Of a DNA stretch of 42,190 nucleotides, positions 18,463-27,462 are shown in pieces. The notes beneath the pieces were generated by a model. The model saw only the letters and a list, made by a program, of their open reading frames with translations, was not told where the DNA came from and did no database searches. Numbering within the stretch: the stretch's first letter is position 1; each line of letters opens with the position of its first letter. The translations under genes were made by a program, and so were the position numbers. Source of the stretch: Candidatus Omnitrophota bacterium (GTDB taxonomy: Bacteria; Omnitrophota; Gorgyraeia; Zapsychrales; Zapsychraceae); assembly GCA_015233195.1 (NCBI GenBank), contig JADFYE010000017.1:1-42190 (forward strand), given 5' to 3'.

Positions 18463-19428
18463 TTAACGCCTTATTTTATTTTTTTGTTTAACCCATTTTT
18501 GATTTTGGATATACCATGCCACTGTACGCCGCAATCCATCTTCAAACGAGATTAAGGGCTTCCATCCCAAAAATTTTAAACAATTGAAATCCACTGAATA
18601 ACGGAAGTCATGCCCCGGACGATCTTTGACGAACGCAACAGAATCCTTGTTTTTACCTAGTAATTTTAAAATCGCTAAAACAGTTTTAATGTTAGGCTGT
18701 TCAAATCCACTGCCTATATTGTAAATTCCTCCGATTATTCCCTTTTGAAATATTTTTTGAATTCCACGAGCGCAATCTTCGACGTATAACCATTCGCGTA
18801 TTTGCTTCCCTTGCCCATAAACCGGAGCTTTTTGACCTGACAGGATTTTCGAAATAACAACAGGTATCAATTTTTCGGGATATTGCCAAGACCCATAACA
18901 GTTACAGGGGCGCACAATCATCGCAGGGAATCCGTAAGTTTTAACCGCTGCCTGTACTAACAAATCTCCTGCTGCTTTAGTCACAGCATAAGGATTTCGG
19001 GGCTGTACCTGGTCTGTTTCTTTAAAATATCCACAGGCGTGTTCTCCATAAACCTCATCAGTCGAAACATGTAAAAATTTCTTCACTTTAAACTCACGAG
19101 ACGCATCAATAAGGTTTTGCGTGCCCATAATATTCGTTTTAATGAATGGCGTATTATCCGTAATACTTCGATCAACGTGAGTTTCAGCTGCGCAATGGAT
19201 CACATAATCCGGCCGTACTTTATCGAATAATGCACGCAAACGCTTGTTATCCGTAATATCCAGCTTATAAAATGTAATCTTATTTTTGACAGATTTAAGC
19301 CGAGCGAGATCGCCGGAATAGGTAAGCTTATCGATAACGATCACCCGATCTTTTAAACAGCTTATCTGCCTGACCAATTCACTGCCTATGAATCCAGCAC
19401 CTCCTGTGATCAAAATAGTTTTACTCAT
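18463..19428 (-). CDS. rmlB: dTDP-glucose 4,6-dehydratase
   Basis: 321 residues of the extended short-chain dehydrogenase family. It has NAD-binding ITGGAGFIGSELV (residues 7-18), AETHVDRSI (a strong RmlB marker), the catalytic TDE triad (123-125) followed by VYGE, and Y147-x3-K151 in NPYAVTKAAGDLL. RmlB converts dTDP-glucose to dTDP-4-keto-6-deoxyglucose, the second step of dTDP-rhamnose synthesis. Together with rmlA upstream it supports a deoxysugar in the glycan. A related sugar-nucleotide 4,6-dehydratase function is possible but the motifs favour RmlB. A 21-nt gap separates it from the reductase gene. Confidence 0.92.
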   Translation of the reverse strand: MSKTILITGGAGFIGSELVRQISCLKDRVIVIDKLTYSGDLARLKSVKNKITFYKLDITDNKRLRALFDKVRPDYVIHCAAETHVDRSITDNTPFIKTNIMGTQNLIDASREFKVKKFLHVSTDEVYGEHACGYFKETDQVQPRNPYAVTKAAGDLLVQAAVKTYGFPAMIVRPCNCYGSWQYPEKLIPVVISKILSGQKAPVYGQGKQIREWLYVEDCARGIQKIFQKGIIGGIYNIGSGFEQPNIKTVLAILKLLGKNKDSVAFVKDRPGHDFRYSVDFNCLKFLGWKPLISFEDGLRRTVAWYIQNQKWVKQKNKIRR

Positions 19429-19449
19429 ATATTATCGCCTAGCCAAAAA

Positions 19450-20271
19450 TTACTTATCAAAATATTTTGCCAAACATTCTTTGACTGCCTGCTTCACTTT
19501 TTTGACTTTAAAACCTTCCCGCTCTAATTTTCTAGTCGATAAAATTAAATTAGAACGGGTCAATCCTAATTGTTTCAGTGTTATAATTTTATACTGATAA
19601 TCCGGGACATATTTTTTATATTCCTCCATTAAATCTGGAAAATATAATCCACCTTTTAGCGCAATGTTATAAATCCCCCGACGATCTTTTTTAACCAGAA
19701 ATTTAAACGCCTCTAAAAAATCCGGGATATACGTGACGGAATTCGGCGTATCAATCACTTTTTGATATTTAACCAGTTTATTGATCAAATTCTTGGGATG
19801 AGATATGTCATCCAGAGGTATGCGGATCCGCAAGATCAAAATATTCGCGGCTTTAGCTAATTCTTCCAACGCGCGGTCAGAATAAATCTTTGTGCGGCTG
19901 TAAAATAAATCAAAATAATCCGGAATATTATTTTCCGATATGGGTTTGTGACGGGTATAATCATAATGATAAATACACCCACTGCTGATATGAACCAGCT
20001 TGATATTATGCCGATACGCCGCTTCTCCCATTAAAAGAGGAATATACGAATTACTGAAAAGAGTTTTATCAATATCTTTTTCACAATCATCCACGTTATG
20101 TTCGCCTGTAGCGCCGATACAATTCACGATCACCTTAGGCTTATACCGCAGAATCTCTTTTTCAATATCCGCATACGTTTGGATACGCTGTGCGGATAGC
20201 CAACATTTCAATTCCGCTTGTAGACGGATTCCAATATAACCTTTACCAAAAATTAATATTCGATTACTCAT
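19450..20271 (-). CDS. NAD(P)-dependent sugar epimerase/reductase, plant UER1/RmlD-like
   Basis: 273 residues, SDR superfamily. [11 protein letters not shown] is a GxxGxxG variant typical of dTDP-4-dehydrorhamnose reductases. [26 protein letters not shown] and FYSRTK (Y124-x3-K128) closely resemble the plant bifunctional UDP-4-keto-6-deoxyglucose 3,5-epimerase/4-reductase (NRS/ER, UER1) rather than classical RmlD. No rmlC is seen in the locus, so this protein may do both epimerisation and reduction (inference). I placed the start at ATG 20271; it overlaps the rmlA end by 8 nt. A TTG at 20280 is also possible. It sits between rmlA and rmlB, supporting a role in deoxysugar nucleotide synthesis. 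Confidence 0.78.
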   Translation of the reverse strand: MSNRILIFGKGYIGIRLQAELKCWLSAQRIQTYADIEKEILRYKPKVIVNCIGATGEHNVDDCEKDIDKTLFSNSYIPLLMGEAAYRHNIKLVHISSGCIYHYDYTRHKPISENNIPDYFDLFYSRTKIYSDRALEELAKAANILILRIRIPLDDISHPKNLINKLVKYQKVIDTPNSVTYIPDFLEAFKFLVKKDRRGIYNIALKGGLYFPDLMEEYKKYVPDYQYKIITLKQLGLTRSNLILSTRKLEREGFKVKKVKQAVKECLAKYFDK

Positions 20272-21130
20272 TTTTTGCAATATTCAAAAGATACTCCCCA
20301 TATTCGGTTGGAATAGCTTTTGCCGTTTTAATTAATTGCTGCTTAGTAATGAATTTCATCCGAAAAGCAATTTCCTCGACGCTGGAAACTTTAAGCCCTT
20401 GTCTTTGTTCAATCGTGCGTATAAACGCGGACGCGTCGATTAAAGACTCATATGTACCGGTGTCTAGCCAAGCATATCCGCGGCCTAAAAATTTAATTTT
20501 AAGTTTCTTCTGGGTAAGGTAGTGTTGATTGATATCCGTGATTTCCAGCTCACCCCGTTTAGAAGGTTTGAGTTTTTTCGCCAGTTCAAGCACTTTATTG
20601 TCATAGAAATAGATCCCAGTCACAGCCCAGGAACTTTTTGATTTTAATGGTTTTTCCACGATTCTCGTCGGCCGCATCCGGTTATCCAGTTCTACCACTC
20701 CATAACGTTCAGGATTTTTTACATTATAGGCGAATATCGTGCATCCATTTTTTTGTTCTTTGGCTTGTATTAAAAGTTCCGGTAATTTATCCCCATAAAA
20801 AATGTTATCGCCCAGGATCAAACACACCTGATCTTTTTGTATAAATTCTTCCCCGATCAAAAAAGCTTGCGCTATGCCTTTAGGCTGGGGCTGAACAGCG
20901 TATGATATACGAATCCCCAAAGAACTGCCGTCCCCGAATATTTTTTTAAAAATAGGCGTGTCTTGCGGAGTGGAAATAAGCAGAATATCCCGTATCCCAG
21001 CGAGCATCAGCGTAGATAACGGATAATAGATCATCGGCTTATTGTATACCGGTAGCAATTGTTTACAAACGCCTCTGGTAATAGGATAAAGCCTGGTCGA
21101 TTTACCGCCTGCAAGAATAATGCCTTTCAA
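20264..21130 (-). CDS. rmlA: Glucose-1-phosphate thymidylyltransferase
   Basis: 288 residues, the usual RmlA length. It makes dTDP-glucose from dTTP and glucose 1-phosphate, first step of dTDP-rhamnose synthesis. It begins [44 protein letters not shown], containing the nucleotidyltransferase G-G-x-STRL loop and the catalytic Lys of [34 protein letters not shown] and [21 protein letters not shown] are diagnostic of RmlA. It is the first gene of the glycan locus, 59 nt after queH on the same strand. Confidence 0.95.
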   Translation of the reverse strand: MKGIILAGGKSTRLYPITRGVCKQLLPVYNKPMIYYPLSTLMLAGIRDILLISTPQDTPIFKKIFGDGSSLGIRISYAVQPQPKGIAQAFLIGEEFIQKDQVCLILGDNIFYGDKLPELLIQAKEQKNGCTIFAYNVKNPERYGVVELDNRMRPTRIVEKPLKSKSSWAVTGIYFYDNKVLELAKKLKPSKRGELEITDINQHYLTQKKLKIKFLGRGYAWLDTGTYESLIDASAFIRTIEQRQGLKVSSVEEIAFRMKFITKQQLIKTAKAIPTEYGEYLLNIAKNE

Positions 21131-21189
21131 AGTCCCACTCCTTTTAAATTTTAAATCACGCTTGTCCAGAATATCATAAATAAAATGAA

Positions 21190-21786
21190 TTAAACATCCC
21201 GGACAATAATTTCTTTGCCTTTATCTCTGCGCGCTTCATTAGCTTCTCTTAAAGAAAACAAACAACCGCAATATTCCTGACGGTAAAAGCCTTCCTTTTT
21301 AGCGACCATGCTTGACAATTGTTCGCCATTATTTTGCCGCCAATCATAATCCCAGAACGTTACCCCCGGCACTTCCGCTTTTTTACCGCTTAGATTAACT
21401 TGCATAGCGTCTTTCCAGCGCGAAACGCTTAAAGTAGTAGCAATCAAAGAAAATCCATTTTTAGCCGCATAATCAGCAGTTTTTGTTAAACGCATATCAA
21501 AACAAAGCGAACAACGTTCAGAACGTTCCGGCAAATGCTCCTTTCCCCTCATCATATCAAACCAGTTTTCAGCATCATAATCAGCGTCTATAAAACTTAT
21601 ATGTTTTTTCTGACAAAATTTTATTAGCTGATCTTTCCGCAATTCATACTCGCCCCGCGGATGAATATTAGGATTATAAAAAAACACAGTAACCTTTGTA
21701 CCTGCCTCAACCAATCGCTCCAATATCCCCCCAGCGCACGGCGCGCAACAACAATGAAGCAGCACAGGGTCTTTAGTCTTTAGCAT
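21190..21786 (-). CDS. queH: Epoxyqueuosine reductase QueH (DUF208)
   Basis: 198 residues. QueH performs the last step of queuosine tRNA modification, reducing epoxyqueuosine, independently of the cobalamin enzyme QueG. The N-terminus [12 protein letters not shown] (Cys 12-14 and 17), [11 protein letters not shown] (Cys 92, 95) and EYCGCLFS (Cys 173, 175) supply the metal/Fe-S ligands expected for the family; [14 protein letters not shown] is a further family hallmark. Length matches short QueH. It begins directly after the nnrD stop, so it shares that transcript. No other queuosine genes are visible in the window. Confidence 0.92.
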   Translation of the reverse strand: MLKTKDPVLLHCCCAPCAGGILERLVEAGTKVTVFFYNPNIHPRGEYELRKDQLIKFCQKKHISFIDADYDAENWFDMMRGKEHLPERSERCSLCFDMRLTKTADYAAKNGFSLIATTLSVSRWKDAMQVNLSGKKAEVPGVTFWDYDWRQNNGEQLSSMVAKKEGFYRQEYCGCLFSLREANEARRDKGKEIIVRDV

Positions 21787-22602
21787 TTAGCTAATCCTTA
21801 TTTCATTAATAATATCGGAAGCTATCATCGAAACTTTACCTCTTTTTTTTGCAGCCGCATCCCCTGCCTTCCCATGAAAATACGCGCCTAATTTCGCAGC
21901 TTCAAACGGCTCTAATCCTTGTGCTAAAAATGCGGCTATCATTCCAGTTAAAACATCGCCGCTGCCTGCAGTTGCCATTCCAACATTACCGGTACAGTTT
22001 ATATAAATTTTCCCATTTATTCCAGCGACTATAGTACGATTACCTTTTAATAAAACCACACATTTATATTTTTTTGCAAATTGTTTGGCAACGCTGATCT
22101 TTGTCTTTTCATTATCCGATATTTTCTTTCCAATCAATCTGCCCATTTCACCTAAGTGCGGTGTCAAAATTTTAACAGTCTGAGTCTTTAATAATAATCC
22201 GGCTTTGCCGGCAATACAATTTAAAGCATCCGCATCTATAACCAACGGAACCGGTGAAGTGCAAATGATTTTAGCAACAAATTTCTTTACCTGAGATTCT
22301 GTACTTAATCCTGGACCGATAGCTATAGCGTTAAATTTAGAATAATTTTTTATTATAATATCTGCAGCTTTTGCCGGAAGAGGTAAAGTCATAACCACAT
22401 TTGCAGCTTTTTTTTGAGCAGTTAAATTAAGCGATTTCGGAACTGCCCACGTAACCAGACCAGCGCCTGAACGCATAGCTGCCAAAGACGTCAAAGCCCC
22501 GGCTCCTAACATAGGCGGAGAACCAGCTATCACCAATACATGCCCGAAAGCATTTTTGTGAGCCTTTTTATTCTTGCGTAATAATGGCGTGGGCAACTGC
22601 AT
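21787..22602 (-). CDS. nnrD: ADP-dependent NAD(P)H-hydrate dehydratase
   Basis: 271 residues of the YjeF C-terminal, ribokinase-like family, which repairs hydrated NAD(P)H. FGHVLVIAGSPPMLGAGAL and AAMRSGAGLVTWA match the N-terminal core, ILTPHLGEMGRL the middle, and GSGDVLTGMIAAFLAQG the nucleotide-binding end with the catalytic Asp. The YjeF N-terminal epimerase domain is absent, so this is a stand-alone dehydratase. An upstream GTG would extend it well into acpS; I chose ATG 22602, which places the family core at the expected distance and still overlaps acpS by 35 nt. Confidence 0.9.
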   Translation of the reverse strand: MQLPTPLLRKNKKAHKNAFGHVLVIAGSPPMLGAGALTSLAAMRSGAGLVTWAVPKSLNLTAQKKAANVVMTLPLPAKAADIIIKNYSKFNAIAIGPGLSTESQVKKFVAKIICTSPVPLVIDADALNCIAGKAGLLLKTQTVKILTPHLGEMGRLIGKKISDNEKTKISVAKQFAKKYKCVVLLKGNRTIVAGINGKIYINCTGNVGMATAGSGDVLTGMIAAFLAQGLEPFEAAKLGAYFHGKAGDAAAKKRGKVSMIASDIINEIRIS

Positions 22603-22924
22603 AATATTTTGAATGTGATAATGAGATAAGAATTTTACGGTCTTGATATTCACCGTTAGTCATTCGGCATACTGGTTTTCCGTTTAAATCATTGACTATC
22701 TCAATATCTTTCCAGGTTATGTGTGGATTATCGCCTATAGCTTTAAATACCGCTTCCTTAGCAGCAAACCTGACTGCAAAATGTTGGGCAGGTTTTTTAT
22801 ATTGACGGCAATAATTTATTTCTGGCTCAGTGAAGATATGGGAAAGAAAACCATCGCCCCATTTTGTTATGGCGTGCTCTATACGATCGATCTCAATAAT
22901 ATCAGTACCTACTCCATAGATCAT
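22568..22924 (-). CDS. acpS: Holo-[acyl-carrier-protein] synthase
   Basis: 118 residues, typical AcpS length. It transfers phosphopantetheine from CoA to apo-ACP. YGVGTDIIEIDRI contains the metal-binding Asp8, and AVRFAAKEAVFKAIGD carries the conserved Glu/Lys pair; ISLSHSKYYAVAHAI is the C-terminal family motif. It lies 1 nt after pdxJ and overlaps nnrD, giving the gene order pdxJ-acpS-nnrD known from deltaproteobacteria-like genomes. Confidence 0.95.
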   Translation of the reverse strand: MIYGVGTDIIEIDRIEHAITKWGDGFLSHIFTEPEINYCRQYKKPAQHFAVRFAAKEAVFKAIGDNPHITWKDIEIVNDLNGKPVCRMTNGEYQDRKILISLSHSKYYAVAHAIITQE

Positions 22925-22925
22925 A

Positions 22926-23645
22926 TTAGGTGTTTCTGATAACTTTAACCATTTCTTTCACTGCGCGTTCCAAACCAACAAACACAGCGTAAGAAATTAT
23001 TGAATGTCCAATATTTAATTCATTCATCCCCGGAATACGAGCGACCGGAGTAGTATTATCATATTTCAAACCATGTCCGGCATTGATTTCTAACCCTAAA
23101 CTCCGTCCATAAATAGTCATATCTAAAAGCTGTTTAAGTTCTTTTTCCCAAGCAGCCTTAGTCTTTGCCAAAGCATATTTACCAGTATGAAATTCAACAA
23201 TCCTCGCGCCCGAAAACACAGCTGCATCCAATTGTTTTTTATCCGGAGCAATGAATAAACTTACATCTATCCCGCCTTTATGCAAAGCTTTAACAGTTTC
23301 TTGCGCCTTTTTTAAATTACGCGCCACATCCAACCCACCTTCAGTTGTGATCTCTTCTCTACGTTCCGGAACAATAGTAGCTTGTTCAGGTTTTATTTTT
23401 AAAGCAATACCAATAATTTCCGGATTCATAGCCATTTCCAAATTAAACCTAGTCTGCACGGCTTTACGGATAGCTTTCACGTCTTTATCATTAATATGGC
23501 GCCTATCTTCACGTAGATGCGCAACAATACTATTCGCACCTGCAGCCTCACAAATTGCAATAGCTTTTACCGGATCAGGATCAAATTCCCGGCGAGCCTG
23601 CCGCAAAGTAGCAATATGATCAATGTTAACGCCCAACTTTGGCAT
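22926..23645 (-). CDS. pdxJ: Pyridoxine 5'-phosphate synthase
   Basis: 239 residues, TIM-barrel enzyme of the DXP-dependent vitamin B6 pathway condensing 3-amino-2-oxopropyl phosphate with deoxyxylulose 5-phosphate. [17 protein letters not shown] at the N-terminus, [29 protein letters not shown] and [13 protein letters not shown] are PdxJ signatures with the catalytic His/Glu residues present. The ATG lies 1 nt after the stop of the 39-residue CdaR-like gene. Confidence 0.95.
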   Translation of the reverse strand: MPKLGVNIDHIATLRQARREFDPDPVKAIAICEAAGANSIVAHLREDRRHINDKDVKAIRKAVQTRFNLEMAMNPEIIGIALKIKPEQATIVPERREEITTEGGLDVARNLKKAQETVKALHKGGIDVSLFIAPDKKQLDAAVFSGARIVEFHTGKYALAKTKAAWEKELKQLLDMTIYGRSLGLEINAGHGLKYDNTTPVARIPGMNELNIGHSIISYAVFVGLERAVKEMVKVIRNT

Positions 23646-23646
23646 A

Positions 23647-23766
23647 TTATTTTCCTAATTTTTCTATGATCTCTTTGCTTACATATACCCAAGTAACAAT
23701 CGCTAAAACCAAAGAGGTTATTTTCAAGCCTAAATTATGAATAAAAATATAACGGATTCGTTTCAT
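23647..23766 (-). CDS. Mini CdaR-like (YbbR N-terminal) single-pass peptide, 39 residues
   Basis: A short gene between cdaA and pdxJ encoding 39 residues. [19 protein letters not shown] is the N-terminal membrane helix typical of CdaR/YbbR proteins, the partner gene that normally follows cdaA and regulates it. Here the frame stops at TAA (23649-23647) right after the helix and the short tail [10 protein letters not shown], so all extracytoplasmic YbbR domains are missing. The gene looks intact: its ATG forms an ATGA overlap with the cdaA stop and it ends 1 nt before pdxJ. I see no frameshifted remainder, because pdxJ occupies the following sequence. It may be a retained membrane anchor that contacts CdaA, or a relic; both are inference. 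Confidence 0.72.
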   Translation of the reverse strand: MKRIRYIFIHNLGLKITSLVLAIVTWVYVSKEIIEKLGK

Positions 23767-24539
23767 TTTCTTTTCTTTTTATTGTTTTCCAAAACTAATA
23801 AACTGCGCAATAAATTAACTAATCTATCCTTATTAACTATAGGTACAAATCTTCCGTCAGAAGCAAGTGATATCTCGCCCGACTCCTCAGAAGCTATGAT
23901 GACTATGGCATCCGTTTGTTCAGTAATACCTAAAGCTGCGCGATGCCGAGTACCAAGCATTTTACTGAAATTAGGATTTTCAGTTAATGGAAACAAACAG
24001 GATGCTGCCATGATACGGTTACCCCGAATAATAATTCCTCCGTCGTGTAATGGAGATTTTGGCATAAAAATATTCTGGATCAAAGGTGATACTACTTTAG
24101 CCTCTACATGCACGCCGCTCTCAATGTAAGTATTTAATTTTACTTCTCGCTCCAGCGCGATCAAGCATCCAATTTTTTGTTTTGATAATTTATATACCGC
24201 GCCAGCTATTTCCTCAATGATCTTAATAACTTCAGCTTCTTCCAGATCAAAATTGAACAAATGCTGCTGTCCAAGACGAGCCAACCCTTGTCTGATCTCC
24301 TGCTGAAAAATCACGATAAACCCAATAATAGATATTCCAAATATACGAGTTAAAAGCCAATTTATAATATCCAATCCAAAATAACGGGAAATTAAAAATA
24401 ATAATAAAATGACCAGCAACCCTTTTAAAACTTGAAAAGCTCTTGTCCCCTCAAAAAAAACTAGCATCCGGTAAAAAATAAACCACAAAATACCAATCTC
24501 AACTACCATTTTAAAAATAACCCATGTAGAAAACGTCAT
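23763..24539 (-). CDS. cdaA: Diadenylate cyclase CdaA
   Basis: 258 residues. Three N-terminal hydrophobic helices (about 8-25, 36-52, 63-79) anchor the protein, followed by a short coiled-coil linker and a DAC domain that makes cyclic di-AMP from two ATP. Catalytic motifs: LHDGGIIIRGNRI (DGG at 166-168 where most enzymes have DGA) and LGTRHRAALGITE (GTRHR at 196-200), then VIIASEESGEIS. It is 4 nt downstream of folP in the order ftsH-folP-cdaA, as in several Gram-negative phyla. The GlmM gene often following cdaA/cdaR is not here. Confidence 0.95.
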   Translation of the reverse strand: MTFSTWVIFKMVVEIGILWFIFYRMLVFFEGTRAFQVLKGLLVILLLFLISRYFGLDIINWLLTRIFGISIIGFIVIFQQEIRQGLARLGQQHLFNFDLEEAEVIKIIEEIAGAVYKLSKQKIGCLIALEREVKLNTYIESGVHVEAKVVSPLIQNIFMPKSPLHDGGIIIRGNRIMAASCLFPLTENPNFSKMLGTRHRAALGITEQTDAIVIIASEESGEISLASDGRFVPIVNKDRLVNLLRSLLVLENNKKKRK

Positions 24540-24543
24540 GATC

Positions 24544-25422
24544 TCATTTCCTCAATTTTACGATTTCATCCACTACTGCTGCAGCTTCTTTGTTTTCTTT
24601 TACGTCGTGAACCCGCACTATATGCGCGCCATTCATAATACTAACGCAGACTGTTGCTAAAGTCCCGTTTAATCTTTCTTCCACATTTTTATCCAAAATC
24701 TGCCCGATAAAATTCTTACAGGAAGTACCAACCAAAACCGGACATTTCAATTTGCTAAATTCATTAAGCCTAGCTAAAATCTCTAAATTATGTTCAACCG
24801 TCTTACCAAACCCAATACCAGGATCAAGGATAATCTGCTCCGGCAACATCCCCATATTCAAACACTCAACTTTTGCCTTAACCAACTCCTTAATAATCTG
24901 CTCTACCACATCACCTCGATACGACACGTTTTTCTGCATTGTCCGAGGAGTACCCTGCATATGCATCAAAACTATTGCTGCCTTATACCTCGTAATCATC
25001 TTAATCAAACTTTTATTTAAACACGTGCCTTGAATATTATTTACTATAACCGCACCTGCATCCAAAGCCACTTGTGCTACTTTTGTCTTGTAAGTATCAA
25101 CTGATATTGGAACTTCAATTTTTTTAGCTAAGAGTGTTATAGCTGGAATCACTCTCGCCATCTCTTCTTTTTCAGATAAACGTAAAGAACCTGGTCGACT
25201 TGATTCTCCACCGATATCAATAATATCAGCACCACACTTAACCTGATGCAGCGCCCTGCGTACTACAACACTAACATCATTTTTATTTTTAAAACATCCA
25301 TCTCGACTAAAAGAATCTGGCGTAGCATTAACAATCCCCATAACGAGTGTTTTATGCCCTGCCTGGATTACCCTGTCTACAGCTTTTATATTAAAGAGCT
25401 TCGCTGGCTTCTGGTTTCTCAT
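24544..25422 (-). CDS. folP: Dihydropteroate synthase
   Basis: 292 residues, folate biosynthesis enzyme joining p-aminobenzoate with dihydropterin pyrophosphate. MGIVNATPDSFSRDG, DIIDIGGESSRPGS, ISVDTYKTKVA and LDPGIGFGKTVEHNLEIL are the family's pterin- and pyrophosphate-binding loops and are intact. The start at ATG 25422 overlaps the end of ftsH by 32 nt; no later start gives a complete first strand of the barrel. Confidence 0.95.
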   Translation of the reverse strand: MRNQKPAKLFNIKAVDRVIQAGHKTLVMGIVNATPDSFSRDGCFKNKNDVSVVVRRALHQVKCGADIIDIGGESSRPGSLRLSEKEEMARVIPAITLLAKKIEVPISVDTYKTKVAQVALDAGAVIVNNIQGTCLNKSLIKMITRYKAAIVLMHMQGTPRTMQKNVSYRGDVVEQIIKELVKAKVECLNMGMLPEQIILDPGIGFGKTVEHNLEILARLNEFSKLKCPVLVGTSCKNFIGQILDKNVEERLNGTLATVCVSIMNGAHIVRVHDVKENKEAAAVVDEIVKLRK

Positions 25423-27337
25423 GTTTCTTTACTTTTATATCCCCCAGACCTAACGTAGTTTTTGCCACCTCAATATCCATATTTTCTTTTTCAATCAAAT
25501 AATCAGCCATACGTTTCAAAACTTCCATGTGTTCGCTCAACATGCCTTGAGCTTGGTCATAAGCTCTTTGTACCAAAGCCTGAACTTCCTCGTCAATCAC
25601 CCGAGCAGTAGCATCACTGTAATCCCGCTCTTCCATAAGATCCCGTCCTAAAAAGTGATGCTGTCCGCGTTTGCCATAAGCTAAAGTTCCTAATTTATCA
25701 CTCATACCATAAGAACAGATCATGTTTCGAGATACGGCAGTAACTTTTTCTAAATCATTAGATACTCCAGTAGAAGTTGTTCCAGTACATAATTTTTCAG
25801 CTACTAGACCGCCCAACAACACTACCATTTGACCATAAAGTTCATTGCGGTTAAGATAATGTTTATCTTCAGTCGGAGGAGTCAAAGTAAAACCACCCGC
25901 CATACCGCGCGGAATGATCGAAACTTTAGTGAACGTATCCACATCATCAACTAAATATGATAATAACGCGTGTCCAGCCTCATGATACGCCGTTATACTT
26001 TTTTCTTTTTTCGAAATGCTGCGGTTTTTCTTCTCTGGTCCCATAGTAACCCGTTCAACTGCAGCATAAAATTCTTCCATAGTAACTGCCGGCTTATTCC
26101 GACGAGCAGCAAGTAAAGCCGCTTCATTACACACATTAGCCAGATCAGCTCCTGAAAAATATACAGTCTGCTGGGCAATCTTCCGCAAATCCACGTCTTC
26201 AGCCAATTTAATAGTTTTACTATGTACTTTCAAAATACCTTCCCGTCCATTTATATCCGGTAACCCAACCACTATCTGACGATCAAACCGTCCTGGTCGT
26301 AATAAAGCCGGATCTAAAGTATCAGGTCGATTAGTCGCAGCAATTACAATTGCCCCTTCTTGTCCATTAAACCCATCCATTTCGACCAGCAATGCGTTTA
26401 AAGTCTGTTCCCGTTCATCATTCCCTCCTCCGATACCGGCAAAACGTAAACGACCAACTGCATCGATCTCATCAATAAAAATAATCGCGCCTTTACCTGA
26501 AACCTTGGCAGCTCGTCGAGCTTGTTCAAAAAGATCCCTTACCCGTGAAGCTCCGACGCCCACAAACATTTCCACAAAATCCGACCCGCTCAATGAAAAG
26601 AACGGAACTCCAGCTTCCCCTGCTACCGCTTTAGCTAAAAGAGTTTTTCCGGTTCCAGGCGGTCCAACCAATAAAACGCCTTTAGGTATTTTTCCTCCTA
26701 AAGTCTGAAAACGTTTTGGATCTTTCAAAAACTCAATAACTTCCTGCAATTCTTCTTTAGCTTCATCAACCCCAGCTACATCCGCAAAAGTTATACTTCC
26801 AGCTTTTCCTTCTTTAGCCCGGGACTTTCCAAAATTCCAGATCTTATTGCCCATTTGTGATCCACGTCTGGAAAGAAACCAAAAAAATCCAATGATAAGT
26901 AATAATGGAACAAATGAAAAGAACATCTGATTCCAAAAAGTCTGCGGAGGTACAACTTCAAAATTAGGAACATTCTCGCGTATAGCGTTGATTAAATCTT
27001 TGTCATCCTGCGGTATATACAGACTAAACTCTTTTCCATCATTAAACTTGCCAGTAAGCTTACGTTCAGCTCCTTCACTAAGCGACAATTTAGTGATCTT
27101 ATTAGTCTGCTTATTCTCTTTAACATAAGAAAAAAACTTTGAATAAGTCAGTTCTTCCGGCATACTTAATTTCGATATGCCTCCCCCATTCTGATTAATC
27201 AAAACCAGAAAAATAAAACCAAGCAACACCCAAAAAAGCCAGTTGCCAGAGTTATTATTAAGTTTCTTCCGTCCGTTCTTTTTATTGGAATTCGGATTTA
27301 CCGGAGGTAAATTTTTTTTCAAATCATTATCTGCCAT
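25391..27337 (-). CDS. ftsH: ATP-dependent zinc metalloprotease FtsH
   Basis: 648 residues, hexameric membrane AAA+ protease that degrades misfolded and short-lived membrane and soluble proteins. Two membrane helices (about 33-49 and 138-156) flank a periplasmic domain; the AAA domain has Walker A GPPGTGKT (225-232), Walker [10 protein letters not shown] (284-292) and GRFDRQ in the SRH; the zinc site HEAGH is at 452-456. The N-terminus is extended by a Lys/Asn-rich stretch of about 30 residues. It has its own upstream region of 125 nt with a likely promoter, so it may be the head of the folP-cdaA-pdxJ operon. Confidence 0.97.
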   Translation of the reverse strand: MADNDLKKNLPPVNPNSNKKNGRKKLNNNSGNWLFWVLLGFIFLVLINQNGGGISKLSMPEELTYSKFFSYVKENKQTNKITKLSLSEGAERKLTGKFNDGKEFSLYIPQDDKDLINAIRENVPNFEVVPPQTFWNQMFFSFVPLLLIIGFFWFLSRRGSQMGNKIWNFGKSRAKEGKAGSITFADVAGVDEAKEELQEVIEFLKDPKRFQTLGGKIPKGVLLVGPPGTGKTLLAKAVAGEAGVPFFSLSGSDFVEMFVGVGASRVRDLFEQARRAAKVSGKGAIIFIDEIDAVGRLRFAGIGGGNDEREQTLNALLVEMDGFNGQEGAIVIAATNRPDTLDPALLRPGRFDRQIVVGLPDINGREGILKVHSKTIKLAEDVDLRKIAQQTVYFSGADLANVCNEAALLAARRNKPAVTMEEFYAAVERVTMGPEKKNRSISKKEKSITAYHEAGHALLSYLVDDVDTFTKVSIIPRGMAGGFTLTPPTEDKHYLNRNELYGQMVVLLGGLVAEKLCTGTTSTGVSNDLEKVTAVSRNMICSYGMSDKLGTLAYGKRGQHHFLGRDLMEERDYSDATARVIDEEVQALVQRAYDQAQGMLSEHMEVLKRMADYLIEKENMDIEVAKTTLGLGDIKVKKHEKPEASEAL

Positions 27338-27403
27338 GTTTTCCCTTTATTTAAAATTTTATAATAAAACCATTGAATAAATTAACCGGAATTTTACCAA
27401 AGC

Positions 27404-27431
27404 ATTATAACTGATGGAAAGGTTCCTGCAA
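27404..27431 (-). promoter_or_regulatory. Putative sigma-70 promoter of ftsH
   Basis: On the minus strand a perfect TATAAT (27409-27404) lies 16 bp after TTGCAG (27431-27426). Transcription would begin about 60 nt upstream of the ftsH ATG. This is the longest gap in the tilS-to-queH run, which supports a promoter here. Confidence 0.45.
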
Positions 27432-27462
27432 TATAAAAATTATATAGGGGAGAATATTAGTA

